In this document: positions 35,671 to 47,323 of the stretch, one piece after another
How positions within the stretch are numbered: position 1 is the stretch's first letter
How the letters are laid out: every line of letters begins with the position of its first letter
Assembly (NCBI RefSeq): GCF_001865065.1
Contig: NZ_MJGN01000012.1
Location: 105,883-169,882 of the forward strand
Length of the DNA stretch: 64,000 nt
DNA from: Curtobacterium sp. MCBA15_008
GTDB taxonomy: Bacteria; Actinomycetota; Actinomycetes; Actinomycetales; Microbacteriaceae
Direction of reading: 5' to 3'
Notes under the pieces: generated by a model
What the model saw: only the letters and a program-made list of their open reading frames with translations
What the model was told of the DNA's origin: nothing
The model's database searches: none
Translations under genes and position numbers: made by a program

Positions 35671-35725
35671 TCGAGGCCTCCTGGGGGTGGTCCACACCAC
35701 CGTAGACGATCCGGTCCGCCTGACC

Positions 35726-36292
35726 TCATCGACGCTCCCACGCCGGACCGCTGCGGGCACGGACCGATCGCAGCACGAGGGCCGCGAGCGGGTCGTCCGG
35801 CCGGGTCTCGAGCGCGTACTGCGCCCGGGTCTGTGCCCGCGCGACCGAACCCAGCGCCCATGCGCACCACGACGCCATCGCCAGCGCACCGGCCGCTCCG
35901 GTCACCGTGTCCGCGGAGAGGTCGTCCGCCCGCCACCGCTGCCACGCCTCCGCGCACCGGTCCCCCGCGATCCGCACCCGGTCACGGTCCGGCTCCGGTC
36001 CGCACCCGCGCAGCGCCGGCGGAGTCGGGTCGTGGAACGGGTCGAACGCCGTCACCGTCCGGGGGTCCGGAGCGTCGCGTGCCGCGACGAACGCGAGCAG
36101 CGCGAAGCGCGGCGCGAGGGCACCGCAGGCCGTGATGACGGCGATGGCGGCCGGCCGTGGCAGCGCGCTCGAGCCGGGTCGGACGAGGGCGGCGCACGCC
36201 GCACGGAGGGTGACCGCAGCCGCGATCTCGCGCGGGTACCGGACTGCGGCTTCGGGGTGGACTCGTGTCGTCGTGGGGATCATGCACGTCAT
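35726..36292 (-). CDS. DUF4192-like hypothetical protein
   Basis: A protein of 185-188 residues, depending on which of two in-frame ATGs nine bases apart is used. Its C-terminal part (ASWCAWALGSVARAQTRAQYALETRPDDPLAALVLRS, quoted in pieces: GSVARAQTRAQYALE, RPDDPLAALV) has the look of the end of actinobacterial DUF4192 proteins, with a helix-turn-helix repeat of TPR type. The N-terminal half is short for that family. It lies 55 bp upstream of the FHA gene in the same direction and may be co-transcribed with it. The function is unknown. Confidence 0.55.
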   Translation of the reverse strand: MTCMIPTTTRVHPEAAVRYPREIAAAVTLRAACAALVRPGSSALPRPAAIAVITACGALAPRFALLAFVAARDAPDPRTVTAFDPFHDPTPPALRGCGPEPDRDRVRIAGDRCAEAWQRWRADDLSADTVTGAAGALAMASWCAWALGSVARAQTRAQYALETRPDDPLAALVLRSVRARSGPAWERR

Positions 36293-36304
36293 CGAAACGC
36301 ACCA

Positions 36305-36317
36305 CGCGCCTCCAGGC
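36305..36317. repeat. Single arm of the CCTGGAGGCGCG repeat, upstream of the DUF4192-like gene
   Basis: CGCGCCTCCAGGC, the same core as the palindrome at 60.05 kb, occurs once here immediately upstream of the DUF4192-like start and next to hairpin element copy B. Half copies like this also occur at 47.3, 48.2, 56.7 and 57.5 kb. Confidence 0.65.
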
Positions 36318-36321
36318 CGGC

Positions 36322-36383
36322 GGTCACCAGCCATCTGTGGAACGCACGGACCCCACCCGCCCCTGTGGAGGACGAGTGGGGTC
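36322..36383 (-). other. Conserved hairpin element, copy B
   Basis: On the minus strand an 8-bp outer stem (GACCCCAC with GTGGGGTC) encloses CCTCC-ACA-GGGG. It is followed by GTGCGTTCCACAGATGGCTGG and GTGACC. The two CCACAG motifs are again 28 bp apart, as in copy A at 19.9 kb. The outer stem differs completely in sequence from copy A yet stays fully paired, which suggests that the folded form matters. It lies just after the yaaA stop and upstream of the DUF4192-like gene. Confidence 0.55.
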
Positions 36384-36410
36384 AGCGGTGTGCGGAACGC
36401 GAGCCGCGGA

Positions 36411-37184
36411 TCAGACGGTGACGGGCTCGAGACTCTCGGCGACCAGGTCCCAGCCGCCGTCGCGTTCCTCGAGCACCACGCCGTGCGTCGACGCCCACCG
36501 GACGAGGTCCGGCATCGACGACGCCTGCGCGCCGGTCCGGGCGAGCAGCGCCACCAGGCGGCCCTTCGCCGTCTTGTTCCAGTGGTTGAGCGCCTTCCGA
36601 CGACCGGAGCCGTCGACACTCACGACCCGGGGCGCGACCGCCCCGTGCACCGGACCGAGCTGGCGGTACCCCTCGGAGCGGAGGTCGAGCACGAGACCAC
36701 CGGCCGTCCGGAGGTCGAGCACGCGCGACGACGGCGCAGGCCAGTGCGCGGCCAGTCGCAGCGTCCCCAGCCGGGAGTCGTGCGACAGGCGGTAGGCGGG
36801 GACGGGGTCGCCGCCACCGATCGGTCCGAACATCGCCGACTGCACGATCACGTGCTCGAACCACCACGCACGAGTCGCGGGATCGGCGTCGAGAGCACCG
36901 AGCGGGTCGTAGAGCACCCCGGTGTACCGATCGATCGCTGGCATGGTCCCGGAGGTCTCGAGCACGAGGTTGCGGAACCGCTCCTCGATCGACTTCGGGC
37001 CGAGCTTCAGGGCCGTCCGGGCCGAGGACTCCTCGGAACTGACGGAGCGGGCCGCGGTGATCACCGCGGCCCGCTCTGCAGCCAGTTCCGGGAACGACAG
37101 CGCACGCAGATCGAGCGCGTGCTCCGTGTCCCCGCCCTCCCGCTTCGTCTCCGAAGGCGGGAGGAGGACGGTCAGTCCGGTCAG
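36411..37184 (-). CDS. yaaA: YaaA family peroxide-stress protein, apparent CTG start
   Basis: YaaA proteins limit intracellular iron and oxidative DNA damage in E. coli. The conserved N-terminus LTVLLPPSETKREGG lies upstream of the first ATG/GTG in this frame (a GTG at 37,064), so the real start must be earlier. The only candidate before the frame enters atpC is a CTG that overlaps the atpC stop as CTGA, mirroring the many ATGA/GTGA overlaps here. That gives 257 residues, the usual family length. Further signatures are GPVHGAVAPRVVSVDG and LNHWNKTAKGRLVALLA. It is translationally coupled to the ATP synthase operon, an unusual place for it. Confidence 0.85.
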   Translation of the reverse strand: MTGLTVLLPPSETKREGGDTEHALDLRALSFPELAAERAAVITAARSVSSEESSARTALKLGPKSIEERFRNLVLETSGTMPAIDRYTGVLYDPLGALDADPATRAWWFEHVIVQSAMFGPIGGGDPVPAYRLSHDSRLGTLRLAAHWPAPSSRVLDLRTAGGLVLDLRSEGYRQLGPVHGAVAPRVVSVDGSGRRKALNHWNKTAKGRLVALLARTGAQASSMPDLVRWASTHGVVLEERDGGWDLVAESLEPVTV

Positions 37185-37444
37185 GACGCCAGCGCGGCCT
37201 GCCGCGCGACGATCGTCACCGTGTCGTGCTCCACCGACAGGAAGCCGTCCTCGGCGTCGACCGCGACGGTCGAGCCGTCGGCCCGCGTGATGCGGACCTG
37301 ACCCTGCGCCAGGATCGCGAGCATCGGCTCGTGCCCGGCGAGGATGCCGATCTGGCCCTCCGTCGTGCGTGCGACGACCATGGTGGTGTCGCCCGACCAG
37401 ACCTCACGGTCGGCCGAGACGACGCTCACGCTGAGACCCGCCAT
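37181..37444 (-). CDS. atpC: ATP synthase epsilon subunit (short form)
   Basis: Central-stalk subunit of F1. At 87 residues it consists only of the N-terminal beta-sandwich (MAGLSVSVVSADREVWSGD, QIGILAGHEPMLAILAQG, GFLSVEHDTVTIVA). The C-terminal helix pair that blocks ATP hydrolysis in longer epsilons (about 120-140 residues) is absent. It follows atpD by 1 bp and its TGA overlaps the apparent CTG start of yaaA. Confidence 0.95.
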   Translation of the reverse strand: MAGLSVSVVSADREVWSGDTTMVVARTTEGQIGILAGHEPMLAILAQGQVRITRADGSTVAVDAEDGFLSVEHDTVTIVARQAALAS

Positions 37445-37445
37445 G

Positions 37446-39850
<2,405 letters not shown>

Positions 39851-41479
39851 CTAGCGACGACCCTTGACGATCTGCTCCTGGTCGACGTCCTCGGCGTCGG
39901 CAGCGTCGAACTGCTCGGAGCCGAGGGTCTTGCCGTCGCTCGTCTGGAAGCTCTTCGTGAACTCGTCGATCTGCTTCGACAGCTCCGAGACCGTGTCGTC
40001 GCTGAGCTGGTTGGTCTCGCGCAGCGTCGTGAGGACGTCGGAGTTGCGACGCAGGTGGTCGAGCAGCTCGGACTCGAAGCGGAGCACGTCCGGCACCGGG
40101 ACGGTGTCGAGCTTGCCGTTCGTGCCGGCCCAGATGGAGACGACCTGCTCCTCGACCGGGTACGGCGAGTACTGCGGCTGCTTGAGGAGCTCGGTCAGGC
40201 GGGCACCACGGTCCAGCTGGCGACGCGACGCCTGGTCGAGGTCGGACGCGAACATCGCGAACGCCTCGAGCGAGCGGTACTGCGCCAGCTCGAGCTTCAG
40301 CGTGCCGGAGACCTTCTTGATCGACTTCACCTGCGCGTCACCACCGACGCGGGACACCGAGATGCCCACGTCGACGGCCGGACGCTGGTTCGCGTTGAAG
40401 AGGTCCGACTGCAGGAAGATCTGGCCGTCGGTGATGGAGATGACGTTCGTCGGGATGTACGCCGAGACGTCGTTCGCCTTGGTCTCGATGATCGGGAGAC
40501 CCGTCATCGAGCCGGCGCCGAGCTCGTCGGACAGCTTCGCGCAACGCTCCAGCAGACGGGAGTGCAGGTAGAAGACGTCACCCGGGTAGGCCTCGCGGCC
40601 CGGCGGACGACGGAGGAGGAGCGACACGGCGCGGTAGGCCTCGGCCTGCTTCGACAGGTCATCGAAGATGATCAGGACGTGCTTGCCCTGGTACATCCAG
40701 TGCTGGCCGATGGCCGAACCGGTGTACGGGGCGAGGTACTTGAAGCCGGCCGGGTCGGAGGCCGGGGCGGCGACGATGGTGGTGTACTCCATCGCGCCGG
40801 CGTCCTCGAGCGCACCCTTGACGGAGGCGATCGTGGAGCCCTTCTGACCGATGGCGACGTAGATACAGCGAACCTGCTTGTCCTCGTCGCCCGACTCCCA
40901 GTTGGCCTTCTGGTTGATGATCGTGTCGATCGCGATGGCCGTCTTGCCGGTCTGGCGGTCGCCGATGATCAGCTGACGCTGACCGCGGCCGACGGGGATC
41001 ATCGCGTCGATGGCCTTGATGCCGGTCTGCAGCGGCTCGTGGACCGACTTGCGCGACATGACGCCGGGGGCCTGGAGCTCGAGGGCACGACGACCCTCGG
41101 CCGGGATCTCGCCGAGACCGTCGATCGGGGCGCCGAGCGGGTCGACGACGCGACCGAGGAAGCCGTCGCCGACGGGGGCCGAGAGGACCTCGCCGGTACG
41201 CGTGACTTCCTGGCCCTCTTCGACACCGGCGAACTCGCCGAGCACGATGGCGCCGATCGAGTCCTCGTCGAGGTTCTGCGCGAGGCCGAGCGTGCCGTCC
41301 TCGAAGCGGATGAGCTCGTTCGCCATGACGCCGGGGAGGCCCTCGACGTGCGCGATGCCGTCGCCGGCGTCGATGACGTGCCCGACCTCGGCCGTGGAGG
41401 CCTTCGTCGGCTCGTAGTTCGAGACGAAGTCCTTCAGGGCATCACGGATCTCATCGGGGCTGATGGTGATGTCTGCCAT
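39851..41479 (-). CDS. atpA: ATP synthase alpha subunit
   Basis: Non-catalytic nucleotide-binding F1 subunit, 542 residues. The P-loop is [12 protein letters not shown]. Alpha-specific features are [27 protein letters not shown] in pieces ([17 protein letters not shown]), the [11 protein letters not shown] block and the arginine-finger segment [13 protein letters not shown]. The C-terminal tail is extended and acidic ([18 protein letters not shown]), as seen in other actinobacteria. It lies 107 bp after atpH and abuts atpG. Confidence 0.98.
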   Translation of the reverse strand: MADITISPDEIRDALKDFVSNYEPTKASTAEVGHVIDAGDGIAHVEGLPGVMANELIRFEDGTLGLAQNLDEDSIGAIVLGEFAGVEEGQEVTRTGEVLSAPVGDGFLGRVVDPLGAPIDGLGEIPAEGRRALELQAPGVMSRKSVHEPLQTGIKAIDAMIPVGRGQRQLIIGDRQTGKTAIAIDTIINQKANWESGDEDKQVRCIYVAIGQKGSTIASVKGALEDAGAMEYTTIVAAPASDPAGFKYLAPYTGSAIGQHWMYQGKHVLIIFDDLSKQAEAYRAVSLLLRRPPGREAYPGDVFYLHSRLLERCAKLSDELGAGSMTGLPIIETKANDVSAYIPTNVISITDGQIFLQSDLFNANQRPAVDVGISVSRVGGDAQVKSIKKVSGTLKLELAQYRSLEAFAMFASDLDQASRRQLDRGARLTELLKQPQYSPYPVEEQVVSIWAGTNGKLDTVPVPDVLRFESELLDHLRRNSDVLTTLRETNQLSDDTVSELSKQIDEFTKSFQTSDGKTLGSEQFDAADAEDVDQEQIVKGRR

Positions 41480-41586
41480 GGGATTTTCCTTGTTGGTTTC
41501 CGGGGCCGTCAGGCTCCGAGAGGGTGATGCTGCCTGACTCGGCAGTTCCCGTTGTGGACTTGGGAGGGGCGGCTTCGACCGTACGC

Positions 41587-42381
41587 TCAGCCGGCGAGCT
41601 GGAGCCGGAGCTCCGAGAGACGCGTGGCGACGGTGCCGTCGATGACGTCGCCGCCGATCTGCACCCGGACCCCGCCGACGACCGAGGGGTCGACCACGTG
41701 GTTGATGCTGATGTCCTTGCCGTACTTCTCGCCGAGGCCGCGGGCGACACGAGCCGCCTGGCCTGCGGAGAGGGGGGTGGCGGTGATGACCGTCGCGACG
41801 AGCTTGTCCGCCTGCTCGGCCACGATGCGCGAGGCATCGCGGACGAGTTCACCGATGCGGCGACCACGGGGCTGCTGCACGAGGTGCGACAGGATCGTGA
41901 TCGTCTGCGCCGAGGCCTTGCCGCCGAGCAGACGCTCGACGAGCGCGCTCTTCTCAGCCGGGCTGCCGAGCTTGGTGCCCAGCGCCAGCTCGAGGTCGGC
42001 GTCCGAACGGACGGCGGACTCGAAGGAGAACAGCTCGGACTCGAGGGAGACGTCCGACGGGGCGGTGGCGGCGACGGCGCGGATGCCCGCGTCCTCGATA
42101 CCGACGAGCACGTCCTGGTGCGAGGACCAGCGCGAGCCGGCCACCGCGGTCAGGACCGCACGCGTCGCGACCGACTGACCGGCGAAGACGCGGTCGACGA
42201 CCACCTTCTTGCCGGCCGGGTCGGCCGTCGGGTCGGACAGCAGACCGAGCAGCTGCGGCGCACCGGCGATCGCACGCCCTGCGGCGAGGATCTCGGCACC
42301 GGCGGCAAGGTCGGCCGACCCGCCGAGGTCGACGAGCACCGCCCTCGTGGACGCCAGTGCTTCCCTGGTGGCGCTGCGCAT
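41587..42381 (-). CDS. atpH: ATP synthase delta subunit
   Basis: Peripheral-stalk F1 subunit, 264 residues, longer than the E. coli protein (177) but not the b-delta fusion of mycobacteria. The C-terminal OSCP/delta signature is [21 protein letters not shown]. The middle ([20 protein letters not shown]) is also typical. It lies 2 bp after atpF and 107 bp before atpA. Confidence 0.95.
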   Translation of the reverse strand: MRSATREALASTRAVLVDLGGSADLAAGAEILAAGRAIAGAPQLLGLLSDPTADPAGKKVVVDRVFAGQSVATRAVLTAVAGSRWSSHQDVLVGIEDAGIRAVAATAPSDVSLESELFSFESAVRSDADLELALGTKLGSPAEKSALVERLLGGKASAQTITILSHLVQQPRGRRIGELVRDASRIVAEQADKLVATVITATPLSAGQAARVARGLGEKYGKDISINHVVDPSVVGGVRVQIGGDVIDGTVATRLSELRLQLAG

Positions 42382-42383
42382 GC

Positions 42384-42938
42384 TCAGTGCTCCCCCGTCT
42401 TCGTGGCCTGCGAGGCCTCGAGGTCGGCGAGGAACCGGTCCACGACCGCGGTCGACTTGGCGTCGTCCTTGAGGGACTCCCCGATCACACCGGAGGCGAG
42501 GTCGAGGGCGAGGGTGCCCACCTCGCTCCGCAGCGACTGGACAGCGCTCTGACGCTCGGCCTCGATCTGCGCCTGGGCGTTGGCGGTGATGCGTGCTGCA
42601 TCGGCCTGTGCCTGCTCGCGCAGCTCGTTGCCGATCGCGTTCGCGTCGGCGCGGGCCTGCTCACGGATCCGCGACGCCTCGGCACGTGCCTCGGCGAGCT
42701 GCTTGTTGTACTCGTCGAGCGCAGCCGCGGCCTGCTCCTGAGCAGCCTCGGCCTTCTTGATGCCACCTTCGATGGCCTCGGTGCGCTCGTCGAGCATCTT
42801 CGTGATCCGCGGGATGATGACCCGCCAGAAGACCAGCAGGATGACGATGAACGCGACCAGCGACCAGACGATGTCGTACAGCGGCGGGACGAGGGGACTG
42901 TGCGTCTCCTCCGCCGCGATGATGAGTGCGTTCTGCAT
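42384..42938 (-). CDS. atpF: ATP synthase subunit b
   Basis: Membrane-anchored peripheral stalk, 184 residues. One membrane helix near residues 22-43 (PPLYDIVWSLVAFIVILLVF) is followed by a long charged coiled coil (AEAAQEQAAAALDEYNKQL and onward). It is a separate gene, not fused to delta. It lies 9 bp after atpE. Confidence 0.97.
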   Translation of the reverse strand: MQNALIIAAEETHSPLVPPLYDIVWSLVAFIVILLVFWRVIIPRITKMLDERTEAIEGGIKKAEAAQEQAAAALDEYNKQLAEARAEASRIREQARADANAIGNELREQAQADAARITANAQAQIEAERQSAVQSLRSEVGTLALDLASGVIGESLKDDAKSTAVVDRFLADLEASQATKTGEH

Positions 42939-42947
42939 CGAGTGGCC

Positions 42948-44127
<1,180 letters not shown>

Positions 44128-44222
44128 GCGATGGTGGACGTTGTGGAGGCTCGTCCGCTCCGAGCATTGCTCCGGACGCGGACTCCGAGAAGCCTATCAG
44201 GTGCGAGAGCCTTCCCGGTCTC

Positions 44223-44702
44223 TCAGTTGCGGGGTGCGTCCTTCTCAGGAGAAGCGGAGTCTCCGGGCAGGGACACCCCGATCGGGATGCGGGCCTTGGC
44301 CACGGCGACGACGTCGATCACGAGCGAGCCGACGACCCCGGCGATGATCACGATCGCGAGCACCGGGAAGTCCACCCAGTCGCGGTCCCGCAGCAGGACG
44401 AGCACCACGATGAAGACGATGAACTTCAGAAGCCAGGTGCCCATCACGATGCCGAAGAACGCACCGGAGATCATCTGCCCCTTCGAGACCCGCAGGGCGA
44501 CGAGGACGCTCACCGCCGTCAGGCCGAGGAACACCACGCTGAGGACGGCCCCGAGCAGGCCGCCGACGAGTCCGGGACCGCCGGCCACGAGCAGGCCGAT
44601 CACTCCCCCGACGACGGCGAGTCCGACCGCGAGGACGGCCCCCCAGGTGATGATGCGGCGGAACACCGGCCGGACGTGGTCGAGCGCGTTCGGTGCGGTC
44701 AC
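44223..44702 (-). CDS. AtpI-like small membrane protein
   Basis: A 159-residue protein with four hydrophobic segments (near residues 18-38, 43-65, 76-102 and 112-133), placed directly before atpB where atpI-type genes lie in bacterial ATP synthase operons. AtpI proteins are linked to Mg uptake and c-ring assembly; sequence similarity is low, so position is the main argument. The GTG start overlaps the stop of the upstream transferase gene (GTGA). Confidence 0.7.
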   Translation of the reverse strand: MTAPNALDHVRPVFRRIITWGAVLAVGLAVVGGVIGLLVAGGPGLVGGLLGAVLSVVFLGLTAVSVLVALRVSKGQMISGAFFGIVMGTWLLKFIVFIVVLVLLRDRDWVDFPVLAIVIIAGVVGSLVIDVVAVAKARIPIGVSLPGDSASPEKDAPRN

Positions 44703-45925
44703 GTGATGTCTCCTGGGATCGAGCGGTCGTTGGCGGCCCGGTCGAGCGGGTCGAGGCTGGCGTCCACCACGGTGGTGGAGCGGGTGGCGACCTGCGCGGC
44801 GAACTCGGCGCGCTTCCGGCCGAGCGGCGCGAAGGTGGCGACGGCGCACACGGTGAACCCGACGGCGACGAAGACGACCACCCAGTACCAGTCCACGAAG
44901 AGGAACAGCAGGCAGCCGACGGCGACCGTCGCCGTCCACGCGTAGAAGATGAGCACCGCGTGGAAGTGCGAGTGCCCCATGTCGAGCAGGCGGTGGTGCA
45001 GGTGCTTCCGGTCGGCCGAGAACGGCGACTTGCCCGCGCTGAGCCGCCGGGTGACGGCGAGCCCGAAGTCGAGGATCGGCACGATCAGGATCGCGAACGG
45101 CAGCAGGATCGGGATGAAGGCCGGCAGGAGCGCCTGGCGTGTCTGCACCGCGGCGGGGTCGATGTTGCCCGTCACGGAGACCGCGCTCGTCGCCATCAGG
45201 AACCCGACCAGCAGCGCCCCGGCGTCACCCATGAACAGCTTCGCGGGGTGCCAGTTCAGGATGAGGAAGCCGAAGCAGGCGCCGACGAGCACCGCCGTGA
45301 GCAGGGACGGCAGGTTGAAGAAGAACTCCGTCTGCACGACCACGCGGTTGATGAAGAACGTGTAGAGGAAGAACACCCCGCCGGCGATGATCGCGACCCC
45401 CGCGACCAGGCCGTCCAGGCCGTCGATGAAGTTCACCGCGTTCATCACGAGCACCACCGCCAGCACGGTGAAGATCAGGCTCATGTAGGACGAGCCGACG
45501 CCGAGCGTGTTGCCGATCGGCAGGGAGACGATCGCCACGCCCTGCCACGCCAGGATTCCCGCGGCGATGATCTGCCCCGCGAGCTTCGTCATCCAGTCGA
45601 GATCCCAGATGTCGTCGGCGACACCGAGCACCACGATGATCGTCGCCCCGCCGAGCACGGCCAGGACGCGGTTCGGCTCGGCGAACACGAGCCGGAAGTA
45701 GTCGGTCCCCGCGATGGAGGGGAAGAGGAACCAGGCGGCGAGCAGGGACACGATCACGCCGAGGTACATCGCGATGCCGCCGAGCCGTGGCGTCGGCGTG
45801 CGGTGCACGTCGCGCTCGCGGACCTTCGGGTACCACTTGTACTTCAACCCCAGCTTCCACACGATCCAGCTGACGCAGAAGCTCACGACGGCGGCGATGG
45901 CCCCCGCGAGCAGGTAGTACTTCAT
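44699..45925 (-). CDS. wecA: WecA/MraY-superfamily glycosyl-1-phosphate transferase
   Basis: Transfers a sugar-1-phosphate (usually GlcNAc-1-P) from a UDP-sugar to undecaprenyl phosphate, starting surface glycan synthesis. The 408-residue protein has 10-11 membrane helices. Superfamily motifs are RDVHRTPTPRLGG, the Asp pair in VADDIWDLDW, the catalytic loop NAVNFIDGLDGL, GDAGALLVGFL, and the His-rich HLHHRLLDMGHSH. The start and stop overlap neighbouring genes by 4 bp each. A wecA/rfe-type gene before atpI is the usual actinobacterial order. The exact sugar donor is not certain. Confidence 0.92.
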   Translation of the reverse strand: MKYYLLAGAIAAVVSFCVSWIVWKLGLKYKWYPKVRERDVHRTPTPRLGGIAMYLGVIVSLLAAWFLFPSIAGTDYFRLVFAEPNRVLAVLGGATIIVVLGVADDIWDLDWMTKLAGQIIAAGILAWQGVAIVSLPIGNTLGVGSSYMSLIFTVLAVVLVMNAVNFIDGLDGLVAGVAIIAGGVFFLYTFFINRVVVQTEFFFNLPSLLTAVLVGACFGFLILNWHPAKLFMGDAGALLVGFLMATSAVSVTGNIDPAAVQTRQALLPAFIPILLPFAILIVPILDFGLAVTRRLSAGKSPFSADRKHLHHRLLDMGHSHFHAVLIFYAWTATVAVGCLLFLFVDWYWVVVFVAVGFTVCAVATFAPLGRKRAEFAAQVATRSTTVVDASLDPLDRAANDRSIPGDIT

Positions 45926-46596
45926 CCGACGAGGTCGGCCCCGACGACCCGGGTGATGTCGTCGTCGGAGACCACGCCGTGCCGGACGATGCGGAGCTTG
46001 CCGCCGTCGGACAGTCCGGTCGCGTCGACGATCGTGGACCCCGTCGATGCCGCGAAGCCCTCGTGCACGTCGAGCGGGCCGCCGTCGAGGTAGACCGCGA
46101 CGCTGTCGCCGAGCATCGCCTCGGCCTGGTCGACGTCCATCGCCGCGGGGTCGCCGGTGGAGTTCGCGGAGGAGACCGCGAGCGGCCCCACCTCCTGCAG
46201 GAGCTCGAGCGCGATCCGGGAGTCCGGCATCCGCAGGGCCACCGTGCCCCGGGTCTCGCCGAGGTCCCAGTCGAGCGACGGCTGGGCGCGGAGGATCACG
46301 GTGAGGCCGCCGGGCCAGAACTCGTCGACCAGGTCGCGCACCGGCTGCGGGATGTCGCTCGCGAGCGCCTCGAGGGTGGGCGGACCGGGGATGAGGACCG
46401 GCGGCGGCGACTGGCGCGTGCGGCCCTTCGCGTCGAGGAGACGCTGGACAGCAGCCGCGCTGAAGGCGTCGGCGGCCACGCCGTAGACGGTGTCGGTGGG
46501 GACGACGACGAGTTCTCCGCGCCCGAGCGCGGCACGTGCGAGCCGCATCCCGGTCAGGAGCCCGTCGGAGTCGGTGCAGTCGTATCGGGATGCCAT
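45922..46596 (-). CDS. tsaC: L-threonylcarbamoyladenylate synthase
   Basis: Sua5/YrdC/YwlC-family enzyme making the activated intermediate for t6A37 modification of ANN-decoding tRNAs. The 224-residue protein has VVVPTDTVYGVAADA and the KGRTRQSPPPVLI block near the start. FWPGGLTVILRAQ, TVALRMPD and LAVSSANSTGDP follow. A 4-bp overlap couples it to the wecA-like gene. Length suits the YrdC-type without the extra Sua5 domain. Confidence 0.94.
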   Translation of the reverse strand: MASRYDCTDSDGLLTGMRLARAALGRGELVVVPTDTVYGVAADAFSAAAVQRLLDAKGRTRQSPPPVLIPGPPTLEALASDIPQPVRDLVDEFWPGGLTVILRAQPSLDWDLGETRGTVALRMPDSRIALELLQEVGPLAVSSANSTGDPAAMDVDQAEAMLGDSVAVYLDGGPLDVHEGFAASTGSTIVDATGLSDGGKLRIVRHGVVSDDDITRVVGADLVG

Positions 46597-46633
46597 GACT
46601 CGACGATGATAGTGCGACACAATGGAGGACATC

Positions 46634-47287
46634 GTGAACGAGACCTCCGCGCCCCCGCTCCTGTTCCTCTTCGACATGGACGACGTCCTGGTCCGGTACG
46701 ACTGGAAGGTGCGGATGGCCGCGCTCTCCGAGTTCACCGGACACGAGTTCCAGGAGCTCCGGCGACGCTGGTGGGACTGCGGCAACGAGCAGCGCGCCGA
46801 GGCCGGTGGGTTCGCGGACGGCGACGAGTACCTCGCCGCGTTCGAGCGGGCGATGGGCTGCGACGTGCCCGAGGCCGAGTGGGCGCGGATCCGTGGCTCG
46901 GCAATGACCGAGCTGCCCGAGCGGATCGAGGCGGTCCGGATCGCGAGCGAGCACGGCCGCGTCGGGCTCCTCACGAACAACGGTCCGCTCGCCGGCCGCT
47001 GGATCCACCGCTGGGCACCGTCGCTCCCGCCCCTGTTCGGCGAGCACCTCGACACGTCGAGCAACTTCGGCGCCCGGAAGCCCGAGCCCGAGGTCTTCCG
47101 TCGCGCCCTCGCGCACCACGGCGTCCCCGCCGAGCGCACGTTCTTCGCCGACGACATGCCCGAGAACATCGCGGGCGCGCGGAGCGTCGGCATCCACGCC
47201 GTGCTCGTCGAGCGCGACACCGACCTCCGCGACGAGGTGCGCGCGTTCGTCGCGGCGCAGGAACGCGCTGCGGCCCCCGTCGCGTAG
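46634..47287 (+). CDS. HAD-superfamily hydrolase
   Basis: A HAD-IA phosphatase-like protein of 217 residues. Motif I is LFDMDDVLV (the nucleophile and acid/base Asp pair), motif II TNNGP, motif III Lys in GARKPEPEVF and motif IV FFADDMPEN. I choose the GTG start because GGAGG lies five bases ahead of it; the ATG twelve bases upstream overlaps that ribosome-binding site. It interrupts the otherwise minus-strand prmC-tsaC order and diverges from tsaC. The substrate is unknown, probably a small phosphorylated metabolite. Confidence 0.88.
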   Translation: MNETSAPPLLFLFDMDDVLVRYDWKVRMAALSEFTGHEFQELRRRWWDCGNEQRAEAGGFADGDEYLAAFERAMGCDVPEAEWARIRGSAMTELPERIEAVRIASEHGRVGLLTNNGPLAGRWIHRWAPSLPPLFGEHLDTSSNFGARKPEPEVFRRALAHHGVPAERTFFADDMPENIAGARSVGIHAVLVERDTDLRDEVRAFVAAQERAAAPVA

Positions 47288-47298
47288 ACGACCCGACG

Positions 47299-47312
47299 GC
47301 CTGGAGGCGCGG
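47299..47312. repeat. Half copy of the CCTGGAGGCGCG repeat between HAD and prmC genes
   Basis: GCCTGGAGGCGCGG lies in the 36-bp gap between the converging HAD and prmC genes and is followed by CTCGGCTCCGCC, which can pair with part of it. It may help terminate either transcript. Confidence 0.6.
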
Positions 47313-47323
47313 CTCGGCTCCGC

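Noticed and set aside
41545-41570. TTGTGGAC in the atpA-atpH gap as a DnaA box
   Set aside because: A single imperfect match in a 107-bp operon gap has no support as a replication or regulatory site.
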